From contig QOPD01000003.1 of assembly GCA_003331605.1 (NCBI GenBank), positions 1 through 64,000 of the forward strand: a stretch of DNA of 64,000 nucleotides. The letters are read 5' to 3'. Every line of letters begins with the position of its first letter. The stretch's first letter is position 1. The DNA is from SAR86 cluster bacterium. GTDB taxonomy: Bacteria; Pseudomonadota; Gammaproteobacteria; Magnimaribacterales; TMED112. The notes beneath the pieces were generated by a model. That model ran no database searches. It was given only the letters and a program-made list of their open reading frames with translations, and was not told where the DNA came from. This document shows positions 1 through 9,119 of the stretch, one piece after another. The position numbers and the translations under genes were made by a program.

Positions 1-1
1 T

Positions 2-394
2 CCAGAAACTTATGATGAGTGCACTCCAAGTCGCACAATTCCTATCGTCCAAATGCATGGCCTTGAAGATACAGTTGTGCCCCTAGTTGGCATTCCCAAC
101 CTTATGGAGCCCATTGATAAAGTGGTAGATTTTTGGGTGGAGCACAATAATTGTACAGCACAGTATATAGTTGATTATTTTGATTCAGTTCAATGGGACA
201 ATAGTATCCCATTACAAACCGGATGGGATGGCTGCGATGAAGGATCGGAAGTTCGACTCTATACTTTTACTGGGGCAGGCCATACTTGGCCTGGCAATCC
301 CTATAATACTGCAAACACAAATTACGATATTATTGCGTCTGAAGAGATATGGTCTTTTTTTAAAAGACATAAGCTCGATGGGGTACAAGAATAA
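2..394 (+). CDS. Secreted esterase / PHB-depolymerase-like protein, C-terminal fragment
   Basis: The reading frame is open from the window edge (base 2) to a TAA at 392-394, so the 5' part lies outside. An HGxxD segment (MHGLEDTVVP) and a late histidine in a GHTWPG motif are what is expected around the acid and histidine of the catalytic triad in the feruloyl-esterase / poly(3-hydroxybutyrate) depolymerase (LpqC) family of alpha/beta hydrolases. The nucleophile-serine region is not in the window. Cysteines spread through the fragment suggest an exported, disulfide-bonded enzyme. The Met at base 53 is internal, not the start. The gene converges on the MFS gene with no gap. The substrate cannot be told. 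Confidence 0.7.
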   Translation, partial: PETYDECTPSRTIPIVQMHGLEDTVVPLVGIPNLMEPIDKVVDFWVEHNNCTAQYIVDYFDSVQWDNSIPLQTGWDGCDEGSEVRLYTFTGAGHTWPGNPYNTANTNYDIIASEEIWSFFKRHKLDGVQE

Positions 395-1660
395 TTATCC
401 AAACTTTTTTTCTAGGGCAGCTTTATCTGATTGATAATACTTTCCTGCAAAATAGTAGAGAATTGGTCCAAGAATCAAGAACATCACACTAAATGCGACG
501 AGGGTTTGGGTGTAGGGCATTTCAGCCTCTGATGCAAGCATAGTATCAAGGACAACTCCAGCAATAATACTACCTGGAACAAAACCTAAGAGATTCAGGC
601 AAACTAGATTAAACCCTACAATTGTGCCTCGAATTGAGGAGGGAACTAGCTCCTGAATGACGGCAAATACGGGACCATAAAAACAACCCAGACCAAATGC
701 TGCAACGCAGATGCCAACCCAGAATAATGTCCCATCTGGATCTAGATACCGTGTAAAGGCAAATGGCATGGAAAGTAATGTAAGAATTAATAGAAACCAA
801 GTTCTTGGTAAGTTGTATTTTTTTAAAGTCCAGTCACTAAATGTCCCTCCAAAAACACTGCCCAAAATACCAAAAATTGTAAATATCCATCCTGAAGCTT
901 GAGCAAAGGCAGCTCTATCTAGGCCTTTATCTTGAATGGCCCAGACTTGGTCAAAGACAGATGCACCGAGGTTAAGATGATAAAATGTCCCTGCTGCAAT
1001 TGTTAGGATGAGTGATTTTGAGCTTCCTAATACCTTAAACAACAGAGAAATCATTTGAGCAAAAGATTTTTTTTCTCTGATATTTGTTTGATTCTGTCGA
1101 GGGGAGTCTTTAACGAATAGCATCGCTATACCCAATACAATTCCAATTGAGCCAATTAGATAAAAACAGCCTCGCCAACCTATAACGGGCCCGAGATATC
1201 CAGCAAGTATTAAACTCACTCCAACACCTAAAGGTACGCCCATATAGTAAAAACCTGCTGCAAAACCAAGCTTTTTAATTTCATACCTATCAGCCAAGAT
1301 TGACATAGTGGTTGGGGTCATAGCAGATTCACCAATACCGATAAATAATCTTGGTATCGCTAAAGTAATAAAGTTTTTAGCTAATCCAGAAATTGCCGTG
1401 AAAAAGCTCCAAATGATAACACCCACACCAATAATTTTTGTTCTGTTATATCGGTCTGCTAAAGTGCCAACAAATAAACCAGCTACTGTATAAAAGAAGA
1501 TAAATACAACACCGGTCAGTAAACCAAATTCTGTGTTTGTAAGTTGAAGGTCAGGAATAATAAAATTGGCAAAGCTAGCTAAAAATTGTCTATCAACAAA
1601 ATTTATGACATTTAAAATGGTCACAAATAGTAAAAAACTTGTATTGCGTAAATTAAACAT
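395..1660 (-). CDS. MFS transporter (spinster-like)
   Basis: A 421-residue inner-membrane protein with about twelve hydrophobic segments and the MFS loop-2/3 signature (GTLADRYNR near residues 63-71). The first segment contains NFVDRQ, typical of the spinster-like / hexuronate-type MFS branch. It is the last gene of the minus-strand carboxylase operon: its ATG lies directly next to the stop codon of the nitronate monooxygenase-like gene with no spacer, so translation is probably coupled. From context it may import or export an organic acid or a degradation intermediate of the pathway upstream. The substrate is not readable from the sequence. Confidence 0.85.
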   Translation of the reverse strand: MFNLRNTSFLLFVTILNVINFVDRQFLASFANFIIPDLQLTNTEFGLLTGVVFIFFYTVAGLFVGTLADRYNRTKIIGVGVIIWSFFTAISGLAKNFITLAIPRLFIGIGESAMTPTTMSILADRYEIKKLGFAAGFYYMGVPLGVGVSLILAGYLGPVIGWRGCFYLIGSIGIVLGIAMLFVKDSPRQNQTNIREKKSFAQMISLLFKVLGSSKSLILTIAAGTFYHLNLGASVFDQVWAIQDKGLDRAAFAQASGWIFTIFGILGSVFGGTFSDWTLKKYNLPRTWFLLILTLLSMPFAFTRYLDPDGTLFWVGICVAAFGLGCFYGPVFAVIQELVPSSIRGTIVGFNLVCLNLLGFVPGSIIAGVVLDTMLASEAEMPYTQTLVAFSVMFLILGPILYYFAGKYYQSDKAALEKKFG

Positions 1661-2797
1661 TTATTCCATAAAACTATTTAATCTTTCGTAGGCTTCGATA
1701 AATTCTTCCTTAAATTTCTGCACTGTCTGCCCTGCAGTAATTTTTTCTTCTACAAGACCAATGCCTTGTCCGACCCAATAGGTTGCAAGTTTCTTTGCAC
1801 CTTCATGACCAACATCGGCAGCCTTATCAATTCTTGATAATGCAGGTTCAGATACCATGGTTTGTAGTGGCATTGGTAAGGGGTCAGGGGCTTTATCGGA
1901 TTCCCACGCATCGGTCCAATTGGACTGAAGTTGTCTGGAATGTTTTCCAGTCCTACTCCTAGATCTCACAGTTTGACTGGATGATGCTGCTAACATTTTT
2001 TCTTTTACAATTTCTGATGTTTCTGCTTCAGAGGTAGTTAAAAAAACTGAAGCACACCAAGCGCCTGATGCACCCATAGCCATAGCGCCAGCCATTTGCT
2101 CTCCAGTACAAATGCCGCCAGCTGCGAGGATTGGTACGTCTCTAGAATTCTTTATTGCTCGTGCAATTTCTGGGACGAGGACCATGGTTGAGACATCACC
2201 ACAGTGACCACCACCCTCAGTGCCAGATACAACCAAAATATCTACCCCAGCATCAACCTGCCTTATGGCATGTTCTTTTTTGCCGACAAGTGCCGCTACA
2301 GGAACATTATTTTCTTTACAAAGATCAAGCATCCATTTCGGTGGTACTCCCAAGGCGTTTGCATACAGCCTGACACCATGATCGAAACCAATCTGAAGCA
2401 TTTTGGTAGCGCCACTTTCTTGCATGTTTTCACCCCAGTTTGAGTAGTCATCCGTTTGCTGTCTTAAGTCTTCACCATCAATATCATGATCTTTTAAAAC
2501 GTCTGCGCGGAAATCTCTATGCTCTTGAGGTATGTGTTTACCAAGTTCAGATGGAGCCATGTTATTTTCTTTACCAACAAATTTATTTGGCACCAATAGA
2601 TCAAGACCATAAGGCTTGCCATCGACGTGATCATCAATCCAGTTTAATTCTTGCTCAAGAATTTCAGGCGTCATACCTACTGCTCCAAGGACACCCATGC
2701 CACCTGCTTTAGATACTTGTGCAACCACATCTTTGCAGTGACTAAACGCGACCAACGGAAACTCTATGCCTAAGATCTCACAAATTTTAGAATTCAT
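1661..2797 (-). CDS. Nitronate monooxygenase / 2-nitropropane dioxygenase-like flavoprotein
   Basis: 378 residues, FMN-dependent TIM-barrel family (NPD). Visible family motifs: a glycine-rich phosphate-binding stretch PILAAGGICTGEQMAGAMAM, and VVSGTEGGGHCGDVST, where the His is the usual active-site position. The frame stays open 48 bases further upstream, but those codons include a strong ribosome binding site (AAAGGGGGA) directly before the ATG at 2797, so that start is chosen. The gene lies 110 bases after the enoyl-CoA hydratase gene in the same direction and abuts the MFS gene. Many proteins of this family have no proven nitronate activity, so a reductase or oxidase role in the catabolic pathway is equally possible. 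Confidence 0.8.
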   Translation of the reverse strand: MNSKICEILGIEFPLVAFSHCKDVVAQVSKAGGMGVLGAVGMTPEILEQELNWIDDHVDGKPYGLDLLVPNKFVGKENNMAPSELGKHIPQEHRDFRADVLKDHDIDGEDLRQQTDDYSNWGENMQESGATKMLQIGFDHGVRLYANALGVPPKWMLDLCKENNVPVAALVGKKEHAIRQVDAGVDILVVSGTEGGGHCGDVSTMVLVPEIARAIKNSRDVPILAAGGICTGEQMAGAMAMGASGAWCASVFLTTSEAETSEIVKEKMLAASSSQTVRSRSRTGKHSRQLQSNWTDAWESDKAPDPLPMPLQTMVSEPALSRIDKAADVGHEGAKKLATYWVGQGIGLVEEKITAGQTVQKFKEEFIEAYERLNSFME

Positions 2798-2853
2798 ATT
2801 TCCCCCTTTTAAGGCTTGTGCTCTGAGTAATTCAGGCCTACCCAACTTTATTT

Positions 2854-2859
2854 ATTATA
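2854..2859 (-). promoter_or_regulatory. Possible internal promoter -10 box
   Basis: A perfect TATAAT on the minus strand lies in the only real gap (110 bases) of the carboxylase operon, 57 bases before the nitronate monooxygenase-like ATG. No convincing -35 hexamer is seen at 16-18 bases, so this is a weak call. It could give the last two genes separate expression. Confidence 0.3.
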
Positions 2860-2907
2860 ACCCATACTTTAAAACGGGAATGCTAGCCATGGAGAACTAT
2901 AAAAGCA

Positions 2908-3693
2908 CTAATCCCAGTTTGGGTCTCTTTTTTCTAGGAATGCGGTAATTCCCTCTTTAGCCTCATCACTGGTGAGAGTATATTGAATTTCTTTCTCAAG
3001 AAATTTAATAGCTTCAGAAAAACTCATAGTTTCTTGTTTATTAAATGCCTGTAAACCTCGAGTCATTGTTTTTGGCGGCAGTTTTGCTAGATCTGAAATT
3101 ACCTTGCTTGTTTTTTCTTTGAGAGCGACGCTATTTAAAGCAGCATTTATCAAACCTATCCGTGCTGCCTCCTGTGCATCGATAGGTTCACCTCGCATAA
3201 TTAGATCCAAACCATCTCTTTTTGAAACCACTCTGAATAAACCAGCCATAACCATAAAAGGCCAGATTCCTCGTTTTATTTCCGGTGCACAGAATGATAC
3301 CGAATCCAATGCATAAGCATGCGTTGAATTACAGACTAAGAGGAGGGCACCTGCATAGACATTACCTTCTATTCTTGCAACTACAGGTTTACACAATTCG
3401 TTAAGTTTTATAGCAATATCTGCAAGGCTGCCTTTCATATCTGGGACATTACTTTCGCTTTCATCAGACATTGACCTTAGATCTCCTCCTGCACAAAATA
3501 CATCCCCACATGCACTTAGCTCAACAACTCTTACTGAACTATTTTGTTTTGCATAATCTAGAAGGTAGAGAAGTTCTTTGGTCATCACTCTATTGATAGC
3601 ATTCTTCTTTTCAGGCCTGTTCAAAGAGATGCTGAGAATATGATTAGTTTCAGAAACAAGCAAAGTAGCGAAATCAGAATTATCTATTTGCAT
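2908..3693 (-). CDS. Enoyl-CoA hydratase/isomerase family protein (AtuE/LiuC-like position)
   Basis: 261 residues, crotonase fold. Motifs: LNRPEKKNAIN at about 24-34, FCAGGDL oxyanion-loop region at 66-72, APEIKRGI at 136-143. The Glu of the APEI segment (about 138) matches one canonical hydratase glutamate. The region normally reading GGxxELA has leucines here (AGALLLV, about 114-120), so the second catalytic Glu seems to be absent. Its start overlaps the end of the AtuA-family gene by 14 bases. By position it would hydrate the carboxylated enoyl-CoA product (methylglutaconyl- or isohexenylglutaconyl-CoA), but the missing Glu leaves isomerase or hydrolase activity open. Confidence 0.8.
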   Translation of the reverse strand: MQIDNSDFATLLVSETNHILSISLNRPEKKNAINRVMTKELLYLLDYAKQNSSVRVVELSACGDVFCAGGDLRSMSDESESNVPDMKGSLADIAIKLNELCKPVVARIEGNVYAGALLLVCNSTHAYALDSVSFCAPEIKRGIWPFMVMAGLFRVVSKRDGLDLIMRGEPIDAQEAARIGLINAALNSVALKEKTSKVISDLAKLPPKTMTRGLQAFNKQETMSFSEAIKFLEKEIQYTLTSDEAKEGITAFLEKRDPNWD

Positions 3694-5455
3694 GATATTT
3701 TTGCACTATATGTTTTGGACAATCAATGGTTTTTGACCCAAGGTATTCTCCTAGTGACTTAGCCTGACCATCCCTTCTATCATTTGATGATACCCCATTA
3801 CCAAGTATTCCTCTAATAAAGAAATTTAATGAAAAAATATTTGGCAAGTGAAATCGTTCTATGTGATATTGCCCCATATCAGGCAGTAGTTCCTTAAATT
3901 TATCAACGGTAAGGTAACTATGTAAATAATTGAATGATTCCATATCTTTCGCCCAGACACCTAAATTTGCACAACCACCTTTGTCACCAGACCTTGTTCC
4001 GTATATTCTTCCTAGCTGGATCTCACTTAAGTCACCATCTATTGTCGTAACCTCAAAATCATCGGCTTCAATACTCTGCTCTGGTTCGTGTTGGGCTTGA
4101 TCAATTTTTAAACTTTTGCCGTTTACATGAACAATTTCTTGTACTTTTTGTCTTCGGATACTGGTCGGCCAGTATTCTATGAAAGGGCTGCCCGAATTGA
4201 TATCGCTTTGCACAGTCCAGCCTGGATAATTTGCAAGACCAAGTTCAACCACCTTTGCTGAAAAAAGTCGTCCTGCAAGCACTGGATCTTGGGATTTAAC
4301 AGAAATTTTTAAAGTTGCCATTGCTTCTTCATTTGTTTGTGCATCAGGCTTATCAGTACGAATTAACTGAATAGAAATATCATCGTAAAGCTCTTCTCCA
4401 CCCAGAGATTTAACTAGCTCATCAGTAAAAATTTTAGCTTTTTCTTCAATATCTAGCCCTGTGATAATTAGCTCCATAGTATTTTTAAACCCGCCTGCAT
4501 TATTCATGCATACTTTTAAAGTGTCTGGAGGAGGGCTACCAAAGTGGTTGGCAACGTATACCTTATTTTCGCCAATCTCTTCAATGGACAGCTTGTCAAA
4601 ATGAGCAGCAACATCAGGGTTGAGGTATTTTGGTGACGAAATCTCATAGAGTAGCTGTGCTGTTACAGTTCCTCTTGAAACTAAACCACCGGTATTTGGA
4701 TGTTTTGTAATGTAAAAGCTGCCATCTTCTTTGATCTCTGCGATCGGATACCCAATATTTCTAAATGATGGAACTTCTTTAAAGAACGAATAATTGCCAC
4801 CTGTTGCTTGAGCTCCGCATTCAATTATATGTCCAGCAGCAAGTGCTCCGGCAAGTTGATCATATTGATCTTGTTGCCAGTTGAATTTCCAAGCAGCTGG
4901 ACCCATTACAACTGCTGCATCTGTTACTCTTGGACAAATTACTATATCTGCACCTTTATCTAGAGCTTTTTTAATACCCCAACATCCAAGGTATGCATTG
5001 GCCGAAAGGGTGGTCATGTTTTGATTTGAAAATGGTTCTTGGGTATCTAGGTTAGTGAATTTTTCCCCTTCATTCACTAGGCTGTCTATTTTTGGCAATA
5101 AATTATCACCAGTGATGTAGGCAATATTCAAATTAAGGCCTAGAGTCTCAAGAATTTTTTGCGCTTCTTCTGTCATACTTTCTGGGTTAAGCCCACCAGC
5201 ATTAGTCACAATCTTTATATTTTTTTTAGCACACGTATCAGCAATCTCAGTAAGCTGTTTAAGAAAGGTTCCAACGTATCCAGCTTTTGGGCCTTTTTTA
5301 ATTTTTTGGCTATAAAGAATAGCCATAGTAAGTTCTGCTAAGTAGTCACCAGTCAAAACATCCAGAGGTCCGCCTTCTACCATTTCTTTTGCAGCAGAAA
5401 GTTTATCTCCGTAAAATCCACTACAGTTGCCAATTCTTATAAGATTTTCAGACAT
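3680..5455 (-). CDS. atuA: Acyclic terpene utilization AtuA family protein (DUF1446)
   Basis: 591 residues. The N-terminal about 450 residues match the DUF1446/AtuA family: IRIGNCSGFYGDKLSAAKEM at the start, NAGGLNPES, NAYLGCWGIKKALDKGADIV, CPRVTDAAVVMGPAAW, and GHIIECGAQATGGN. The C-terminal about 110 residues form the AtuA-like ferredoxin-fold domain with the typical RSGDKGGCANLGVW motif. The protein is soluble with no signal peptide. AtuA is required for citronellol/geraniol use in Pseudomonas, but its biochemical role is not firmly established. It starts 3 bases after the biotin carboxylase subunit gene, which places it in the same operon and complex or pathway. The family call is firm; the substrate is inferred. 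Confidence 0.88.
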   Translation of the reverse strand: MSENLIRIGNCSGFYGDKLSAAKEMVEGGPLDVLTGDYLAELTMAILYSQKIKKGPKAGYVGTFLKQLTEIADTCAKKNIKIVTNAGGLNPESMTEEAQKILETLGLNLNIAYITGDNLLPKIDSLVNEGEKFTNLDTQEPFSNQNMTTLSANAYLGCWGIKKALDKGADIVICPRVTDAAVVMGPAAWKFNWQQDQYDQLAGALAAGHIIECGAQATGGNYSFFKEVPSFRNIGYPIAEIKEDGSFYITKHPNTGGLVSRGTVTAQLLYEISSPKYLNPDVAAHFDKLSIEEIGENKVYVANHFGSPPPDTLKVCMNNAGGFKNTMELIITGLDIEEKAKIFTDELVKSLGGEELYDDISIQLIRTDKPDAQTNEEAMATLKISVKSQDPVLAGRLFSAKVVELGLANYPGWTVQSDINSGSPFIEYWPTSIRRQKVQEIVHVNGKSLKIDQAQHEPEQSIEADDFEVTTIDGDLSEIQLGRIYGTRSGDKGGCANLGVWAKDMESFNYLHSYLTVDKFKELLPDMGQYHIERFHLPNIFSLNFFIRGILGNGVSSNDRRDGQAKSLGEYLGSKTIDCPKHIVQKYHANR

Positions 5456-5458
5456 TTT

Positions 5459-7396
5459 TTACTCTACCTTCATCAAGTCTGCACCATTTTCTACTTGATC
5501 ACCAACATTTACAAATACCTCTGTTACAGTTCCTTCGGTGTTGGCTTTGATGGTATGCTCCATTTTCATTGCTTCAAGAATAATTAATGCCTCACCTTGA
5601 GATACTTGCGAGCCCTTTTTAATATTTATCTTTAAAATCTTTCCAGGCATTGGTGCAGTAAGACTCCCTTCAATTATTAGTTCATTAGGATCACTAAATT
5701 TTGGTAATTTTTTAAAAACGATATCTCCGAAGCCATCGTTAAGAGTAATATTGTCCTTATTCTCAGTTACCTTTGCAGTTATAAATCTTTCATCGAGTTG
5801 AAGTGCAATCCCTTCTGGAGTTAACTTAATATTCGATGCTGTAGAGGTGGAGATTCTTTCAAATAGTTTTCTATTAATAAGTATTTTTTGATTTTCAGCA
5901 GTATATTCATAACAAAATAGTTCCTCTTCATACTCGTACTCAACATAAGATTTAGGAAGTGTGCCATTAGTCCAATTTCTTGGTAAAAAGGCCAATCTTG
6001 TATTTTCCTCTTTAGTCTTTTCATGAGTCCATAGAGTTGCAATTTTCATCAATATATCAACATCTTTTTTACTCCTCTCAACAAAGAGCTTTTTGCTTTC
6101 ACGCTCAATAAAATCAGATGTTGTTTTTCCTCTCTTAAAAGATGAATTTTCTAAACATTTAATAAGAAATTCTTTGTTGGTCCTTATTCCTGCGAGGTGA
6201 GTGTTTTCAAGTTCTTTTCTTAACAGAGATGTTGCTTGTTTTCTTGTTTCCCCATAAGCAATGATTTTTGCTAACATCGGGTCAAAGTTGGGGGTTATTA
6301 CGTCGTTTTTCTTGATGCCAATATCCCATCTTACTGATTTTGAATCTGGATAAGATAGAGCAGCAATTTGTCCAATTTCTGGCAAGAAATTATTTTTTGG
6401 ATTTTCTGCATAAAGCCTTACTTCAATAGCAGAGCCATTTTGTTTTATATCTTTTTGTTTGAAGCTAAGCTTTTTCCCTTCAACAATTTTAATTTGCTCT
6501 TTAACTAAATCTACTGAGGTTACCAGTTCTGTTACAGGATGCTCAACCTGAAGTCGTGTATTTACCTCTAGGAACCAGAATTCATTGGTATCTTCGTCGA
6601 ATAAGTATTCAACAGTGCCTGCAGATTTATATCCAATTTTTGATGCAAGAGTTACTGCCGATTTGGTTATCTCTGATCTTAAAGATGATGTCAGTCTTGG
6701 TGATGGCGATTCCTCAATAATTTTTTGATGTCTTCGTTGTATCGAACATTCTCTTTCGTACAAATGAACAACGTTGCCATAATTATCTCCAAGTATCTGC
6801 ACTTCAATATGTCTAGATTTTCTAATATATTTTTCTAGAAATATTCGTTCATCACCAAAACTTGATTTTGCCTCTCTTTTTGCGGCATCTATGGCTTCAT
6901 CAAGATCTTTTTTATTTTCAACGATCCTCATTCCTTTTCCACCACCGCCAGCAGAGGCCTTAACAAGTATTGGATATCCAATTTTAGTAGCATCTTTTGC
7001 ATTGGTGGTTTTTAGTAGAGTAGGAATACCTTCTTTTAGACATAATTCTTTGGAATTTATCTTATCTCCCATTAATTCAATGGTTTCAGGATCAGGACCT
7101 ATCCATTTAATTTTTGCCGATATCACTTTTCGACAAAAATCTGCATTTTCCGATAGGAAGCCATACCCTGGATGTATGGCATCGACATTCATTTCTTTGG
7201 CTTTTTGTATAATTTGATCTTGGTCAAGATAACCATTTGGAATAAAAACTGCCTCATCCGCATTATGGACATGAATGCCATCAAAATCTGCATCCGAATA
7301 AATGGCAACTGAATCTAGGCCGAGCTCTCTTATTGTTTTGATTATTCTTAGAGCAATTTCACCCCTATTGGCAACAAGAATCTTTTGGATCTTCAT
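5459..7396 (-). CDS. Acyl-CoA carboxylase biotin carboxylase / biotin carrier subunit
   Basis: 645 residues. An N-terminal biotin carboxylase (about 1-445) has the opening KILVANRGEIALRII, the glycine-rich ATP loop KASAGGGGKGMR, and EVNTRLQVEHPVTE. A linker of the type that binds the carboxyltransferase subunit follows, then a C-terminal biotin carrier domain with EAMKMEH; Lys 611 is the predicted biotinylation site. The alpha subunits of methylcrotonyl-CoA, geranyl-CoA and propionyl-CoA carboxylases share this layout. The ATG overlaps the stop of the carboxyltransferase gene by 4 bases, as expected for subunits made in fixed ratio. The AtuA and hydratase neighbours favour a branched enoyl-CoA (3-methylcrotonyl or geranyl type) over propionyl-CoA. 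Confidence 0.92.
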   Translation of the reverse strand: MKIQKILVANRGEIALRIIKTIRELGLDSVAIYSDADFDGIHVHNADEAVFIPNGYLDQDQIIQKAKEMNVDAIHPGYGFLSENADFCRKVISAKIKWIGPDPETIELMGDKINSKELCLKEGIPTLLKTTNAKDATKIGYPILVKASAGGGGKGMRIVENKKDLDEAIDAAKREAKSSFGDERIFLEKYIRKSRHIEVQILGDNYGNVVHLYERECSIQRRHQKIIEESPSPRLTSSLRSEITKSAVTLASKIGYKSAGTVEYLFDEDTNEFWFLEVNTRLQVEHPVTELVTSVDLVKEQIKIVEGKKLSFKQKDIKQNGSAIEVRLYAENPKNNFLPEIGQIAALSYPDSKSVRWDIGIKKNDVITPNFDPMLAKIIAYGETRKQATSLLRKELENTHLAGIRTNKEFLIKCLENSSFKRGKTTSDFIERESKKLFVERSKKDVDILMKIATLWTHEKTKEENTRLAFLPRNWTNGTLPKSYVEYEYEEELFCYEYTAENQKILINRKLFERISTSTASNIKLTPEGIALQLDERFITAKVTENKDNITLNDGFGDIVFKKLPKFSDPNELIIEGSLTAPMPGKILKINIKKGSQVSQGEALIILEAMKMEHTIKANTEGTVTEVFVNVGDQVENGADLMKVE

Positions 7397-9039
7397 AACC
7401 TAAAGACTCCATATCCTTCAGCACCCTTAATGGTGCTGTTGTCTATCACAGATAAACAAAACCCAAGCACATTTCTGGTGTCTCTAGGATCGATAATACC
7501 ATCGTCAGTAAGCATGCTTGATGCCGATAACGCTAGAGATTCTTGCTCAGCAGCATTTTCAACCAATTCTACCAATTGCTTGTCTAATTTCTCATCAAAT
7601 TCTTCACCTTTTCTTTTCGCTTTTGCTTTTCTTACAAGTGACATCACTCCCGCAAACTGTTTGGGGCCCATGACAGCTATTTTTGCAGTTGGCCATGTAA
7701 AAAGAAATCGGTTGTTGTAGGCTTTACCTGACATTGCATAAGTTCCTGCACCATACGATGCGCCAAGGATGAAAGATATATGCGGCACAGTAGAATTAGA
7801 CACAGTGTTTATGAGCTGAGCTCCTTTTTTTATAATTCCTTGTCGCTCATATTCTTTTCCGACCAAGAAGCCTGTAACGTTGTGTAAAAAAACCAATGGT
7901 GTATTGGTTTGATTGCAAAGCTGTATAAAAGATGTTGATTTTTCTGCTGTCTCCGGATAAATTGGCCCATTATTGCCAAGAATGCCTACTGGATAGCCAA
8001 AAACATTTGCCCAGCCACAAACCATTGATGGACCATAGAGAGGTTTGAATTCTTCAAATTGTGAACCATCAATAAATCTCATTATGACCTCTCTAATATC
8101 TACTTGGGACTTAAGATCTTCACTAAATAACCCCAACAATCCATCGGAATCATATAAAGGGTCATTAAATGTTGTTAATGCAAAGTTACTTTTTTTAACA
8201 ATGTTAAGGTGGCTAACAACATTTCTACATATCCTTAAGGCATCCACCTCATCTTCAGCTAGATAATCAGAAAAGCCAGAGACTTCGGAATGCATTTTGG
8301 CTCCACCTAAAGTTTCATCATCTGATATTTCACCTGTAGCCATCTGCACTAGGGGAGGGCCTGCAAGAAATGCCTTGGATTGGTTCTTGATGAAAATATT
8401 GTAGTCAGACATGCCAGGTTGATATGCTCCCCCAGCAGTGCTTGAACCAAAAACTATAGAAATTACAGGGATTTTTAATTTTGATAACTCAGTCATTTCA
8501 TAGAACGTTCGTCCTGAGGAGGCAAAATGAAAATTATCCAGCTGTCGTGCTTTATTATTTGAAGTGTCTTGTCGTCCTCTAAGATCGGCACCAGCAGATT
8601 CAACTAAGTTGATGAATGGCAATCTATTGTCACGAGCCACCTCGATGCATCTCATCCATTTTTCCCATACATAGACACTCATTGCTCCACCTAAAACAGA
8701 TGGATCGTTTGCAAAGATCACACATTCCTTTCCCGCTACAACACCTACACCACCGACACACCCTCCGCCAACGGTATAAGAGGTACCCCAAGCTGCATAT
8801 GGAGATAGTTCTAAGAAAGGAGTATCTTGATCCAGTAGGTTTTTAACCCGGTCCCGTACAGGCATCTTTCCTTTAGCAGCTAGCCTATCAAGATGGTATT
8901 GCCCACCACCTATCTCTACCTCTTTAAGTAGTGAGTTAAGGTAGTTAATTTTATCAAGCATCATATCTTTATTTTTGATAAAGATATCTGACGATGTATC
9001 TAGATTAGTTTTTAATATAGGTGCGATATTTTTGTACAT
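7393..9039 (-). CDS. Acyl-CoA carboxylase carboxyltransferase (beta) subunit
   Basis: 548 residues with the two crotonase-like halves of the family. The N half holds GSSTAGGAYQPGMSDY and FLAGPPLVQMATGE; the C half holds GNNGPIYPETAEKSTSFIQL and GASYGAGTYAMSG. This is the methylcrotonyl-/geranyl-CoA carboxylase type (MccB/LiuB/AtuC) rather than the PccB type, judging by the GAGTYAM and GPPLV motifs. It is the first gene of the carboxylase operon, with a promoter-like sequence just upstream. Partner: the biotin subunit directly downstream. Whether the acyl pocket fits geranyl-CoA or 3-methylcrotonyl-CoA cannot be decided by eye. Confidence 0.9.
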   Translation of the reverse strand: MYKNIAPILKTNLDTSSDIFIKNKDMMLDKINYLNSLLKEVEIGGGQYHLDRLAAKGKMPVRDRVKNLLDQDTPFLELSPYAAWGTSYTVGGGCVGGVGVVAGKECVIFANDPSVLGGAMSVYVWEKWMRCIEVARDNRLPFINLVESAGADLRGRQDTSNNKARQLDNFHFASSGRTFYEMTELSKLKIPVISIVFGSSTAGGAYQPGMSDYNIFIKNQSKAFLAGPPLVQMATGEISDDETLGGAKMHSEVSGFSDYLAEDEVDALRICRNVVSHLNIVKKSNFALTTFNDPLYDSDGLLGLFSEDLKSQVDIREVIMRFIDGSQFEEFKPLYGPSMVCGWANVFGYPVGILGNNGPIYPETAEKSTSFIQLCNQTNTPLVFLHNVTGFLVGKEYERQGIIKKGAQLINTVSNSTVPHISFILGASYGAGTYAMSGKAYNNRFLFTWPTAKIAVMGPKQFAGVMSLVRKAKAKRKGEEFDEKLDKQLVELVENAAEQESLALSASSMLTDDGIIDPRDTRNVLGFCLSVIDNSTIKGAEGYGVFRL

Positions 9040-9058
9040 TTAGACCCTTTTATACAAT

Positions 9059-9088
9059 ATTATAACGTAAAATTAAAAAATAATACAA
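9059..9088 (-). promoter_or_regulatory. Candidate sigma70 promoter of the carboxylase operon
   Basis: On the minus strand, TTGTAT and a perfect TATAAT are 18 bases apart, with the -10 box ending 20 bases before the carboxyltransferase ATG. The gap also separates the operon from the upstream glutathione transferase gene. The -10 match is perfect and the -35 match is weak. Confidence 0.45.
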
Positions 9089-9119
9089 TTCAACTTCGCA
9101 TAATAGATAGATAACCGTT

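Noticed and set aside
6891..7217. 108-residue plus-strand ORF inside the biotin carboxylase gene
   Set aside because: It is antisense to the conserved ATP-binding region and has no recognisable features.
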